NCBI GenBank assembly: GCA_030681035.1
Contig: JAUXUI010000075.1
Coordinates: 1-59,780 of the forward strand
DNA from: Lysobacteraceae bacterium
GTDB taxonomy: Bacteria > Pseudomonadota > Gammaproteobacteria > Xanthomonadales > Xanthomonadaceae
Direction of reading: 5' to 3'
Length of the DNA: 59,780 nucleotides
In this document: piece after piece, positions 31,943 through 40,204 of the stretch
How the letters are laid out: every line of letters begins with the position of its first letter
Position numbering within the stretch: position 1 is the first letter of the stretch
The notes under the pieces: model-generated
What the model saw: only the letters and a program-made list of their open reading frames with translations
What the model was told of the DNA's origin: nothing
Databases searched by the model: none
Translations under genes and position numbers: made by a program

Positions 31943-33478
31943 TTACAGATCGAACTTGATTCCCTGCGCCAACGGCAGGGCTTCAGAGTAATTGATGGTG
32001 TTGGTTTGCCGGCGCATATACACCTTCCACGCATCCGAGCCCGATTCCCGGCCACCGCCGGTTTCCTTTTCGCCGCCAAACGCGCCACCAATCTCGGCGC
32101 CGGAGGTGCCGATATTGACGTTGGCGATACCGCAATCGGAGCCGGACGCCGAGAGGAAGCGCTCGGCCGAGCGCAGGTTCAGGGTGAAGATTGCCGAGCT
32201 CAAACCTTGCGGCACCGCGTTTTGCAGGTCGATGGCTTCGTCCAGAGTGTCGAACGGGATGAGGTAAAGGATCGGCGCAAAGGTTTCGGTCTGGATCACA
32301 GTGTGGCTGTTGTCGACACCACTGATCAGGGTTGGCAGCACGTAATGCCCGGGGCGATCGACCAAGGTGCCATTGCCGGCCAGCACGGTACCGCCCGCTT
32401 CCTTGGCGGCGGCGATGGCTGCCTTGTAGCGTTGCACCGAATCCTCGTCGATCAGTGGCCCCATCAAGGTACCTTCGAGCAGTGGATCGCCAATACGGCC
32501 GGCGAGTTGCTTGTAGGCGGCAGCCAGCGTCTGGCTGACCTCATCAAACAGCGAGCGATGCACAATCAGACGGCGGGTGCTGGTGCAACGCTGGCCAGCG
32601 GTACCTACCGCACCGAACACGATTGCCGGGATCGCCAGTTTGAGATCGGCACTTTCATCAAGGATCACGGCATTGTTGCCACCCAGTTCCAGCAGCGAGC
32701 GGCCAAAACGCTGCGCCACGCGATGCCCCACATGAGCGCCGACGGCGCACGAGCCGGTAAAGCTGATCAGTGGAATGCGGCGATCATCGACAAAGGCTTG
32801 CGCCAGATCGGTGCCAGCATCGTTGAACAGAAAGAACAGATCGGGGAAGCCGGCCTCACGCAACGCGGCATTGCAGATTTTCATCGAGGCAATCGCGCAC
32901 AACGGTGTTTTCGGCGACGGTTTCCAGATCGTGATGTCACCGCAAACGGCAGCCAGAAATGCATTCCAACTCCATACCGCAACCGGGAAATTGAAGGCGC
33001 TGATGACGCCGATGACGCCCAGCGGATGCCACTGTTCGTACATTCGGTGGCCGGCGCGCTCGGAGTGCATGGTCAGGCCGTAAAGCTGGCGCGACAGGCC
33101 CACGGCGAAATCAGCGATGTCGATCATCTCCTGTACTTCGCCATCACCCTCGGATTTGATCTTGCCCATTTCCAGCGCGACCAGTGAGCCCAGCGCATCC
33201 TTGTTGTCGCGCAGCGCCTGCGCGCACAGGCGAATCGCTTCGCCACGGCGCGGTGCCGGCGTGATCCGCCATGCCTTGGCGGATGCCTGTGCGCGCGCCA
33301 TGATCTGCGCGTAGTCGGTGACGCTGGATGCATTGACGCTGGCAAGCAGTTCACCACTGGCGGGGCTGAAAGTCTCGATGACACCGGCATCAGTCGTGGC
33401 GGACCATTCGTTATTGCCAAGATAGGTGCCCGATTCGATGGCATTGAGGCCGAGTGCGGTGAGGACAGGATGGGTCAT
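31943..33478 (-). CDS. amaB: L-piperidine-6-carboxylate / aminoadipate-semialdehyde dehydrogenase
   Basis: NAD-dependent aldehyde dehydrogenase of 511 residues, closest by its N-terminus ('[20 protein letters not shown]') and '[20 protein letters not shown]' to the ALDH7/AmaB group, which oxidises alpha-aminoadipic semialdehyde in lysine catabolism. The catalytic Glu segment '[18 protein letters not shown]' and the Cys nucleophile in '[14 protein letters not shown]' are intact. The ribosome binding site 'ctggagatc' precedes the ATG. No other lysine-degradation gene is adjacent. A gap of only 29 bases separates its stop from the DUF4190 start at 31913, so read-through into the pyrD operon is possible. 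Confidence 0.9.
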   Translation of the reverse strand: MTHPVLTALGLNAIESGTYLGNNEWSATTDAGVIETFSPASGELLASVNASSVTDYAQIMARAQASAKAWRITPAPRRGEAIRLCAQALRDNKDALGSLVALEMGKIKSEGDGEVQEMIDIADFAVGLSRQLYGLTMHSERAGHRMYEQWHPLGVIGVISAFNFPVAVWSWNAFLAAVCGDITIWKPSPKTPLCAIASMKICNAALREAGFPDLFFLFNDAGTDLAQAFVDDRRIPLISFTGSCAVGAHVGHRVAQRFGRSLLELGGNNAVILDESADLKLAIPAIVFGAVGTAGQRCTSTRRLIVHRSLFDEVSQTLAAAYKQLAGRIGDPLLEGTLMGPLIDEDSVQRYKAAIAAAKEAGGTVLAGNGTLVDRPGHYVLPTLISGVDNSHTVIQTETFAPILYLIPFDTLDEAIDLQNAVPQGLSSAIFTLNLRSAERFLSASGSDCGIANVNIGTSGAEIGGAFGGEKETGGGRESGSDAWKVYMRRQTNTINYSEALPLAQGIKFDL

Positions 33479-33626
33479 GGGATCTCCAGAATGCGACGCT
33501 GAGCAATACCAGCTCAGAGCGGTGTTGAAATTGGCAATATGAGTTTTGATGTTGATGAACTAATCGCACGAGCCTGCCGGAAGCGGTATCGCGGCCAGTC
33601 CGAAACACCGGCAGTGTGGGGTGGTT

Positions 33627-33703
33627 TGGTGGCCCCGGCGGGGTTCGAACCCACAACCTCACCCTTAGGAGGGGTGCGCGCTATCCAGTTGTGCCACGGG
33701 GCC
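33627..33703 (-). tRNA. tRNA-Arg(CCT)
   Basis: A full cloverleaf on the minus strand. Acceptor GGCCCCG pairs with CGGGGCC, the anticodon arm is CACCC-CTCCTAA-GGGTG with anticodon CCT, and the T-arm contains GGTTCGAACC. Discriminator A and an encoded CCA close the 77-nt gene. It reads AGG, a rare codon in GC-rich genomes. It lies between amaB and a MITE-like element. Confidence 0.95.
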
Positions 33704-33801
33704 AAAAGAGGATTATCGCAATAAAAGGGGCTTGCGTGAAACGCCGGCGAATGGATGCCAAGGCAATGTCTGATTTCATGGCCCGCACTACTTGCGGCCT
33801 G

Positions 33802-34010
33802 GCAGCCTGTCGGGCTTGACCGATCGTAGCGAGGGAAAGCCGGTTTGAGGCGGATTTTTCGCTCTTTTGAGGCGAATGGCAGGGCCCTTTAACGAGAAAG
33901 AGCGGGAAATCTGACCAATCTCGGCTTTTCCGCACGACTGCATGGATGCAGGAGGTAGAGCAACGCAGGAGCAGTTGCCGAGTAGATCAGTGTCAAGCCC
34001 GACAGGCTGC
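33802..34010. mobile_element. MITE-like element with 19-bp perfect terminal inverted repeats
   Basis: Perfect inverted repeats 'gcagcctgtcgggcttgac' (33802-33820) and its complement (33992-34010) bound a 209-bp segment with no coding capacity. Just inside, 'cgatcgtag' and 'agtagatca' extend the similarity imperfectly. No target-site duplication is clear. It fills most of the 316-bp gap between tRNA-Arg and mlaB; the rest (33704-33801) shows nothing recognisable. Confidence 0.7.
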
Positions 34011-34019
34011 TAGACTGGT

Positions 34020-34307
34020 TCAGGGGAAATCGCTGAAGTCTGGTGCAATCCGATAGGCCTGGCATAGTTCATCCAGCCCCTTCGGCATGCCGATGACGTT
34101 CGGGCGTTTGCCGTCAAACGTGGTGCGAACGACCAATTGCGAGATCAAGGCAACGCCAACGGTATCCACTTCGCTGGCGTTTTCGAGCGAAATGCGGGTG
34201 ACTTTGCTCAGATCGAGCCGTTCGGCATGCAGATCGGCGACAGTGGCGCCAGTTATTGCGCCGCCCAACGACAAGGTGTTTCCCTCAAGAGCGATGCTGG
34301 CGGTCAT
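34020..34307 (-). CDS. mlaB: STAS-domain protein MlaB
   Basis: Cytoplasmic STAS-domain subunit of the Mla phospholipid transporter; in the family it binds the ATPase MlaF and is needed for complex stability. The 95 residues show the STAS pattern with 'LDLSKVTRISLENASEVDTVGVALISQLV', where a Thr at the phospho-switch-like position of E. coli MlaB follows Asp-Thr. It overlaps the stop of mlaC by four bases and is the last gene of the operon. Confidence 0.88.
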   Translation of the reverse strand: MTASIALEGNTLSLGGAITGATVADLHAERLDLSKVTRISLENASEVDTVGVALISQLVVRTTFDGKRPNVIGMPKGLDELCQAYRIAPDFSDFP

Positions 34308-34933
34308 TGGGTCTTTGTTTCAGTGTCGACTTCGATTCGCCCTTCACGCAGATCTTCGGTGACCTGGTCCAGACCCTTTTCACGGATCAGCGGGTCGAAC
34401 TGGCTGCGGAAGGTTTGCACATAGGAAATGCCTTCGACGATCAGATCAAACGCGCGCCATTCATTGTTGACATCGCGAAACAGGTAATCCACGGCGACCG
34501 GTGCGCCCGAGGATCGGATCACTGAGGTCTTTGCCCTGATGATCTTGCCGCCGCGTAGTGCGGTTTCACCGAGCACCTTGACTTTGGTGTTGCCATCGAT
34601 CTCAAGCAATGCCCTGGCGTAGCGGCGATTGAGGTTGTCCGACAATGCCTTGCCGAATGCGTCGATCTGCTCTGCGCTGGCGGTACGCGAATGCAAGCCA
34701 AGCACCAGTCGCGCGGTGTAGCCCTGATCCAGGACTTTGTTCATCTCAGTACGAACGAAACGCTGCAATTCGGTATCGTCAGCCTTGAACTCGTCGCGCC
34801 GTGTCTTGATTTCGGACAGGATTCGATCGGAAGTCGCTTCAATCAAATCCGAGGCTGTACCCTGTGGCGCAGCAAACAACTGCGGCGCAAGCAGCGTCAG
34901 CAGTGCGGCGAATGCGGTGGTTATCAGTTTCAC
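34304..34933 (-). CDS. mlaC: Periplasmic phospholipid-binding protein MlaC
   Basis: Shuttles phospholipids between the outer-membrane MlaA complex and the inner-membrane MlaFEDB transporter. 209 residues; cleavable signal 'MKLITTAFAALLTLLAPQLFA' length class, then a Tol-Ttg2 (MlaC) domain with 'VKVLGETALRGGKIIRAKTS' and 'WRAFDLIVEGISYVQTFRSQ', the conserved C-terminal signature. The start codon is GTG at 34933, overlapping the mlaD stop (GTGA). Acts in the periplasm. Confidence 0.95.
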   Translation of the reverse strand: MKLITTAFAALLTLLAPQLFAAPQGTASDLIEATSDRILSEIKTRRDEFKADDTELQRFVRTEMNKVLDQGYTARLVLGLHSRTASAEQIDAFGKALSDNLNRRYARALLEIDGNTKVKVLGETALRGGKIIRAKTSVIRSSGAPVAVDYLFRDVNNEWRAFDLIVEGISYVQTFRSQFDPLIREKGLDQVTEDLREGRIEVDTETKTQ

Positions 34934-35439
34934 GGGCTTGTCTCCTTGGAGGCATCATCCGAATCGGATTTCTTGTCGTCGGTACTGCCAAAGATGAACT
35001 TGGAAATAAGTTCTTCAAGCACTACGGCCGATTGTGTCAGCAGCATTTCATCGCCGTCGGACAGTGGTTCGGGGTCGCCGCCGGGTGTGATCCCGATGTA
35101 GCGATCACCCAGCAGGCCGGCAGTGAACACGCCAGCGGAGCTATCGTTTGGTATCTCGCCGGCACTGCGGCGCAACGCCAGTGTTACCACCGCTTCGAAA
35201 GTTTGCGGATCAAGTTGGATATCGGCAATTTCGCCGACCCGCACGCCGCCGATCTTTACCGGCGCGCGTACCCGCAACTCGCTGATGTTGCTGAAGCGCG
35301 CAGTCACCTTGTATCCGGCGTCGTCGATGACGGGCAGGCGACCGTTGGTGGATGAGATTGCCAGTACCATCAGCGTGATGAAAGCGAGCAGCAGAAATAC
35401 GCCGACGGCGAGATCGACTCGAGGTTTTGATGTGCTCAT
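34930..35439 (-). CDS. mlaD: Mla transporter MCE-domain subunit MlaD
   Basis: 169 residues: one N-terminal membrane helix ('LAVGVFLLLAFITLMVLAIS') and one MCE domain ('YKVTARFSNISELRVRAPVK', 'IGGVRVGEIADIQLD'). MlaD forms a hexameric ring around MlaE that conducts lipid. 'GLLGDRYIGITPGGD' is the typical end of the MCE fold. The charged tail 'STDDKKSDSDDASKETSP' is common in this subunit. Ten bases separate it from mlaE. Confidence 0.96.
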   Translation of the reverse strand: MSTSKPRVDLAVGVFLLLAFITLMVLAISSTNGRLPVIDDAGYKVTARFSNISELRVRAPVKIGGVRVGEIADIQLDPQTFEAVVTLALRRSAGEIPNDSSAGVFTAGLLGDRYIGITPGGDPEPLSDGDEMLLTQSAVVLEELISKFIFGSTDDKKSDSDDASKETSP

Positions 35440-35449
35440 GGCATGCCCA

Positions 35450-36193
35450 TTACTTGAATAGTGTTGCGGAGAGAATGAAGTTGAATACCAGCATCAACAG
35501 CGAACCATTGACCACGGCGCGGGTTGTGGCGATGGAAGTGCCTTCGATGGTTGGCTCGGCGTGGAAGCCGGTGTAGGTAGCCATCAATGCGCCGATCAAT
35601 CCGAACACGCCACATTTGACGAAGGCAATGGTGAAGTCGTCCATGAAATCGACGCTGGATTTGAGTGCCGACCAGAAGTAGCCCGGATCAAGGCCCAGCA
35701 CATAGACCGCTTCCAGATAACCGGCGACGATGGCAAAACTGCAAAAAAACCCGCACAGCAGTGGCATGCCGATAATCGCTGCCCAGAATCGTGGCACGAC
35801 GGTTTTTGCGACCGGATCGATGGCCATCAACGACAGCGACGCGATTTGGTCGGTGGCGCGCATCAGGCCCAGTTCGGCCGACATCGATGAGCCGGCACGG
35901 CCGATGAACAGCAACGCGGTTAGCACGGGGCCGAGTTCACGATACAGAGACAGGCCGAGCAGGGTGCCGACCGAGTTGGTAGCGCCGTAGGTGGACAGGG
36001 TGCGATAGCCCTGCAAGGTCATCACCATGCCGACGAATGCGCCGCCCACGGCGATGATCGGCAGTGAGCGCACCACGACAGAATAAAGCTGCGCGGTCAG
36101 ATCATGGAGAAAGTCGCGCCGTGGCCGGCTGGCACACAAGATGGTGAACAGGAATGTGCCGGTGTTGCCAATTGAGGCGATGGCTTCTTTCAT
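35450..36193 (-). CDS. mlaE: Mla transporter permease MlaE
   Basis: An inner-membrane permease of 247 residues. The N-terminal interface helix and the MlaE-family motif 'TALLFIGRAGSSMSAELGLM' are present, with about five membrane helices. ATG at 36193 (TGACATG junction with the mlaF stop) gives the family N-terminus 'MKEAIASIGNTG'; the frame is open to 36259 inside mlaF. Forms the dimeric core of MlaFEDB. Confidence 0.96.
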   Translation of the reverse strand: MKEAIASIGNTGTFLFTILCASRPRRDFLHDLTAQLYSVVVRSLPIIAVGGAFVGMVMTLQGYRTLSTYGATNSVGTLLGLSLYRELGPVLTALLFIGRAGSSMSAELGLMRATDQIASLSLMAIDPVAKTVVPRFWAAIIGMPLLCGFFCSFAIVAGYLEAVYVLGLDPGYFWSALKSSVDFMDDFTIAFVKCGVFGLIGALMATYTGFHAEPTIEGTSIATTRAVVNGSLLMLVFNFILSATLFK

Positions 36194-36194
36194 G

Positions 36195-37016
36195 TCAGGC
36201 CCCTGCCAATACGGCTTGCCGCTTGGCATCGAAGGGTATCGGGCCGTCGGGTTCGCCACGCAGGAACTGCTGCAGCAGCGGATCGCTGGATGCCTTCAAC
36301 TGCTCCGGCGTACCCTGAAAAGCGATGCCGCGATTGGCGACCACCAGCACATGATCGGCGATCGACAACGATTCGTGGATGTGGTGGGTAATCACGATAC
36401 TGGTGATACCCAGCGTTTTGTTGAGGCGGCCTATCAATGAAACGATGACACCAACAGCAATCGGATCGAGACCGGTCAATGGCTCGTCATAAAGCATCAC
36501 CGGCGGGTCCAGTGCCAGCGCCCGTGCCAGCGCCACGCGCCGGGCCATGCCGCCGGACAACTCGCGCGGATACAGGTCAATCGCCGAGCGCAGGCCAACC
36601 GCATTGAGTTTGAGTTCCACCACCCGCCGGATGATTACATCCTTGAGCTTGGTGTGTACGCGCAGCGGTAGCGCGATGTTTTCGCCCACCGTGAGGTCAG
36701 AGAGCAGCCCGTTGCCTTGCAACAGCACACCAATGCAACGTCGCATGCCCATCAACCCACGATTGCTGCGCGGCATGGGCTTTTGCAGGATTTCGATGGT
36801 TCCCCGCGTTGGCTGCAATTCGCCGGTCAAGGCATGCAACAGGGTCGATTTACCGGCACCGCTGGGCCCGAGAATGGCGGTAACCGAGCCCTTGGGCAGC
36901 GCGAAGCTGATGTCATCAAGAATGACGTTGCCGCCGCGTTCGATGCGCACGCCATCGAACGAACAGTCGTTGATTACGGCTGGCGCGTCGCCATGGCCCG
37001 AGTCCGCTGACCGCAT
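36195..37016 (-). CDS. mlaF: Mla transporter ATPase MlaF
   Basis: ABC ATPase of 273 residues that drives phospholipid movement through MlaE. Walker A 'ILGPSGAGKSTLLHAL' is near residue 48, the ABC signature is 'RELSGGMARRVALARALALD', Walker B is 'PPVMLYDEPLTGLDP', and the switch His is in 'SIVITHHIHES'. 'GAGGA'-like sequence at the end of mlaA serves as ribosome binding site. Three bases separate it from mlaA. Confidence 0.96.
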   Translation of the reverse strand: MRSADSGHGDAPAVINDCSFDGVRIERGGNVILDDISFALPKGSVTAILGPSGAGKSTLLHALTGELQPTRGTIEILQKPMPRSNRGLMGMRRCIGVLLQGNGLLSDLTVGENIALPLRVHTKLKDVIIRRVVELKLNAVGLRSAIDLYPRELSGGMARRVALARALALDPPVMLYDEPLTGLDPIAVGVIVSLIGRLNKTLGITSIVITHHIHESLSIADHVLVVANRGIAFQGTPEQLKASSDPLLQQFLRGEPDGPIPFDAKRQAVLAGA

Positions 37017-37019
37017 GGA

Positions 37020-37793
37020 TTATTCGTCCTCGCCCTGGCTGCCATCCTCTTGCAGATAGTCAGGCAACTCGTCGCGTGCGGTGCGGTCGTGGATTTGGAA
37101 GTCGCGGTTTTGCATATAGGCATCGCGAATCAGGGTGTAATCGTCGCCATCACCACCACGCACCAGTTTTTCACCTGCCAGCGCGCCGGCGCGCAAGTCG
37201 ATCAGGTACAGGCCGAATACGTAATAGCGCTCGGGCCTTTCGACATAGTTGAATGGCGATACTTGAAAATCACCGGCAAAGCCGAAAGTATCGCGCAGCG
37301 TGCTTGGCCCCAGAAACGGCAGTTCGAAGTAACGCGAATTACCCCAGCCCCAAACGGCAAAGGTTTGCCCCAAGTCCTCGCGGCGCAACGGGATTCCGGC
37401 ATCGGTGGCGGGGTCAAACAGGCCGCCGATGCCCAGCGTGGCATTGATTGCAAAGCGGCCAAGTGCGGCACCGGCCGCGCCGGGGCGGCCCTGCAACAGC
37501 AGATGCACGGCGCTCAACGGCTGAAAAAGATTGGTGAAGAAGTTGCTGATTCCGGTGCGGATCGGTTGCGGCGTGATCTTCTTGTAGCCTTTGGCGATGG
37601 GCTTGGCGAAGTTATCGTCCACGGCCCGGTTGAACTTGTGCATGCCCCGGTTGTAGTTTTCCCACGGATCCTTGACCGCAACTTCGCGTGTCGGCGCTTC
37701 ATAACCGTCCGGGACGTTTGTGGCTACTGGCAATTGTGCCCAAACGACCGGTGAAAACAGTAGAAGCAAGAAAACGCTGCGAAGAAATGTCAT
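37020..37793 (-). CDS. mlaA: MlaA/VacJ outer-membrane phospholipid-removal protein, no lipobox cysteine
   Basis: 257 residues. The VacJ domain is clear: 'DPWENYNRGMHKFNRAVDDN', 'ISNFFTNLFQPLSAVHLLLQ', 'GIPLRREDLGQTFAVWGWGN'. MlaA removes mislocalised phospholipids from the outer leaflet and passes them to MlaC. Members are normally lipoproteins, but here the signal 'MTFLRSVFLLLLFSPVVWAQ' ends in a type I peptidase site (Ala-X-Ala-like 'VWA') with no Cys before about residue 30. It heads the mlaAFEDCB operon, so unlike in E. coli, where mlaA is separate, all components are in one unit. Confidence 0.94.
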   Translation of the reverse strand: MTFLRSVFLLLLFSPVVWAQLPVATNVPDGYEAPTREVAVKDPWENYNRGMHKFNRAVDDNFAKPIAKGYKKITPQPIRTGISNFFTNLFQPLSAVHLLLQGRPGAAGAALGRFAINATLGIGGLFDPATDAGIPLRREDLGQTFAVWGWGNSRYFELPFLGPSTLRDTFGFAGDFQVSPFNYVERPERYYVFGLYLIDLRAGALAGEKLVRGGDGDDYTLIRDAYMQNRDFQIHDRTARDELPDYLQEDGSQGEDE

Positions 37794-38017
37794 GAGGGTG
37801 CCAGTTGGGGTGTGAGTGGTCAGGTGCTCTGCCGCTTGCCCTGGTTGCCAAGTCGGATCGGTCGCAAGTCATTGACCGCAGCCGAGGCGACAGGTTCCGT
37901 TCACCCTGAGTGCTTCAACACGCACCTCGCGCCAAGCCAGGCGGCGTGCCATTCCGGCAACGGTAACAGCCTGAATAATGACGTGCTTTGAAGGCGTAAG
38001 CCATAGTGCAGTGCCTC

Positions 38018-38104
38018 TGGTACCGGCGGTGGGACTCGAACCCACACTGTGTCACCACAAACGGATTTTGAGTCCGTCGCGTCTACCAATTCCGCCACGC
38101 CGGC
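38018..38104 (-). tRNA. tRNA-Leu(CAA)
   Basis: A class II tRNA on the minus strand with a long variable arm. Acceptor GCCGGCG pairs with CGCCGGT (a G-T first pair). The anticodon arm ACGGA-CTCAAAA-TCCGT gives CAA, and the T-arm has GGTTCGAGTCC. CCA is encoded (38018-38020). It reads UUG. Confidence 0.95.
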
Positions 38105-38244
38105 AGCGAGGCGACATTATAACGATGTACGCGAAGCTGTACAGAGCAACTTGGGATTCGGTCGCTGCGCGCCCCCGCTCGCTTTGCTCGCTACGCCTTC
38201 GCTTCACCGCTACGCGGTTCGCTCGGTCGGGTAAAGCAAATGAT

Positions 38245-38380
38245 CCGCAAAGGACGCGAAAGACGCAAATAACCGCGTTGGGTGGGCGGCTGTCGGGTTT
38301 CGCCACGCTCTATCCGTCCTCCTGCTGGCTCGGCTTCGTGCTTGCCTTTGCGCTCTTTGCGCTCTTGGCGTCCTTTGCGG
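38245..38380. repeat. Inverted 'CGCAAAG' micro-repeat arrays flanking an empty spacer
   Basis: Left arm 'ccgcaaaggacgcgaaagac' plus 'gcaaa' (38245-38269). Right arm (38344-38380) is its approximate reverse complement, reading 'ctttgcgctctttgcgctct' then 'tggcgtcctttgcgg'. About 75 bp of GC-rich spacer lies between, with no gene I can support. The rest of the 328-bp gap between tRNA-Leu and the cysteine dioxygenase gene has only short palindromes (around 38170-38220). Confidence 0.75.
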
Positions 38381-38432
38381 ACCCCTGCTTCTTTCATACC
38401 CGGCGACGGGCGCTAATGGGTGGGTGATGGTG

Positions 38433-39011
38433 TCAATGCGCGCGGTCAAAGCCCAGTTCACGGGTGTCGCGTCGATACAAGTCGCCATGCAGCGGCTGAA
38501 ATACCGAGCAACTGCGCATCTCGCCCTTGTATACATGTAAAGACACCGCTGGTGCATCGCTGCTGGGATTGCGGATGGCATGGTATTCGTAGGGGGGTAT
38601 CAGGCTACCGGCAGAGCCGAAACCGGCATTGATGGTGCCTGCGGCGCGGAACGCGCAGCCTTCCGGCTTTTCACCCAAAAACTCGTACTGGGTGATTTCC
38701 AGTTGGCCGTGCCATACCCCTTCCACGCACCACATGCCGGCATGATCGTGGATCGGCGTGCCTTGGCCTGGCCCCCAGGTCATCGCGATCACACTGTAGC
38801 CATGTTCTTCGCTGTGATAGATTTCGCGGCGGGCATAGTGGCCCGCCACCGGATCGAGCACGCAGGCAGGCAGGCGCACCTCTGGGTCGCGGATCAGGCT
38901 GCACATGGCTTCGCGCAGCGCATTGGCGATGGTGGAATCCTCGCGTGCGTTGACCGCGGCATCGATGCGTTCGATCAGGGTGCGGCAACCGGGGAATTCC
39001 ATCATCAGCAT
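38433..39011 (-). CDS. Cysteine dioxygenase (Arg-type, with cofactor Cys)
   Basis: Non-haem iron cupin that oxidises cysteine to cysteine sulfinate. In the 192-residue product the iron ligands are His88 and His90 ('PIHDHAG') and His144 ('YEYHAIRN'). Arg61 ('HYARRE') matches the carboxylate-binding Arg that separates cysteine from mercaptopropionate dioxygenases. Ser157/His159/Tyr161 ('VSLHVY') match the mammalian Ser-His-Tyr triad. Cys95 occupies the place of mammalian Cys93, which forms a Cys-Tyr crosslink; bacterial members usually have Gly there. The start at 39011 has AAGG 8 bases upstream; two in-frame ATGs follow closely. It lies 68 bases downstream of metX on the same strand. Confidence 0.88.
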   Translation of the reverse strand: MLMMEFPGCRTLIERIDAAVNAREDSTIANALREAMCSLIRDPEVRLPACVLDPVAGHYARREIYHSEEHGYSVIAMTWGPGQGTPIHDHAGMWCVEGVWHGQLEITQYEFLGEKPEGCAFRAAGTINAGFGSAGSLIPPYEYHAIRNPSSDAPAVSLHVYKGEMRSCSVFQPLHGDLYRRDTRELGFDRAH

Positions 39012-39032
39012 CGGCGGTACCTTGGGTTCTTG

Positions 39033-39058
39033 CGGGAAGTTCGGGAAGTTCGGGAAGG
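39033..39058. repeat. 9-bp direct repeat (CGGGAAGTT)2-3 upstream of the cysteine dioxygenase gene
   Basis: Two full CGGGAAGTT units and a third partial one lie in the 68-bp gap between metX and the dioxygenase gene. They are in the 5' untranslated region of the latter. Confidence 0.85.
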
Positions 39059-39079
39059 CTGCCGGATTGTAACGCGCGC

Positions 39080-40192
39080 TCAGAGGTCAGCCAAAAAATC
39101 AGCGACAACCGGCCCAAAACGCGCGATGTCGACCAAAAACGCATCATGGCCCTGGGGTGAGGGTAGCGCCACGAATTCGGCATTGCTGCCCCCAGAGACC
39201 AGTCCTTCGGCAATTTGTTCCTGTTGTTCCAGCGGAAACAGGATGTCGGTTTCCGCACCGATCACCAGTGCGCGCCGGATGTGCAGTGCGGACAGCGCGC
39301 GCAACACATTGCCAGCGGCGTATTCGCCGAGGTCGAACCAGTCCATCGAACGGCTGAGGTACAGATAGCAATTGGGGTCGAACTTGCGTACAAAACGCCG
39401 GGCGTGGCCTTCCAGATAACTCTCGACCTGAAACTCCATGCCAAACGGATCGTCCTCGCGCGCTTCGCTGTCCAGACGCACGCGACCGAAGCGGCCATGC
39501 CATTCCATTGCCGAACGATAGGTGATGACGCCCAGTTTGCGCGCCATGCGCATGCCATTTTCCGGGTAGTTTGCTTCACCGTAGTTGCCTTCATTCCAGT
39601 TCGGATCGAGGCGGATGGCTTCGCGCTGCAGGGAACGGATCGCAATCGAAAACGGCAACGCCTGCGCACTGCCGGAAATGTTGATGTGGTTGCGTGCATG
39701 GTTGGGAAAGCGGTGGATGTACGCCAGTGCCGCCATGCCGCCCATCGAGTTGCCGATCAGGCAGGCCAGGTGTTTGATGCCGAGGCCGGTAACCAGCGCG
39801 TGCGCCGCACTGGCGCCGTCTTCGATCGATAACTCAGGAAAGGCCAGGCGATACATCTCTTCGCTATCGGGGTTGCGCGATGCTGGCCCGGTCGAACCCT
39901 TGCAACTGCCCAGCGCATTGGCACAAATGACAAACCAACGATTGGTGTCGATCGGCTTGCCCGGCCCGAGCATGGCTTGCCACCAGCCATCGCTGGGGTC
40001 GTCGGCGTTGGCGGCGGCGTGGGCGCTGGGCGACAGCCCAGTGAGGATCAGGATCGCGTTGTCGGCATGGGCATTGAGCTCACCCCAGGTCTCGTACGCC
40101 AGCCGCGCACCGTGCAGTGCGCCGCCGCGTTTCATCGCGAATGGTGTTGGCAGCGCGAAAAAGCGGGTGGCGGGCGGGATGAATTCAGTCAT
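39080..40192 (-). CDS. metX: MetX-family homoserine/serine O-acyltransferase
   Basis: Alpha/beta-hydrolase acyltransferase of 370 residues. The nucleophile elbow is 'IGNSMGGMAAL', followed by an Asp in 'GAETDILFPLEQQ' and His in 'PSPQGHDAFLVD' (Ser-Asp-His triad). The oxyanion-type segment 'ILTGLSPSAHA' and 'NRWFVICANALGSCKGSTGP' are family features. MetX enzymes acylate homoserine for methionine synthesis. In several xanthomonads a MetX-family enzyme instead succinylates serine for cysteine synthesis. I cannot decide acyl donor or acceptor from sequence alone. The cysteine dioxygenase gene immediately downstream favours a cysteine-related role. ATG at 40192 preferred; GTG at 40204 possible. 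Confidence 0.88.
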   Translation of the reverse strand: MTEFIPPATRFFALPTPFAMKRGGALHGARLAYETWGELNAHADNAILILTGLSPSAHAAANADDPSDGWWQAMLGPGKPIDTNRWFVICANALGSCKGSTGPASRNPDSEEMYRLAFPELSIEDGASAAHALVTGLGIKHLACLIGNSMGGMAALAYIHRFPNHARNHINISGSAQALPFSIAIRSLQREAIRLDPNWNEGNYGEANYPENGMRMARKLGVITYRSAMEWHGRFGRVRLDSEAREDDPFGMEFQVESYLEGHARRFVRKFDPNCYLYLSRSMDWFDLGEYAAGNVLRALSALHIRRALVIGAETDILFPLEQQEQIAEGLVSGGSNAEFVALPSPQGHDAFLVDIARFGPVVADFLADL

Positions 40193-40204
40193 GGTGGGCA
40201 ACAC

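Noticed and set aside
31925-33187. 420-codon open frame opposite amaB
   Set aside because: Antisense shadow; the aldehyde dehydrogenase motifs are all on the minus strand.
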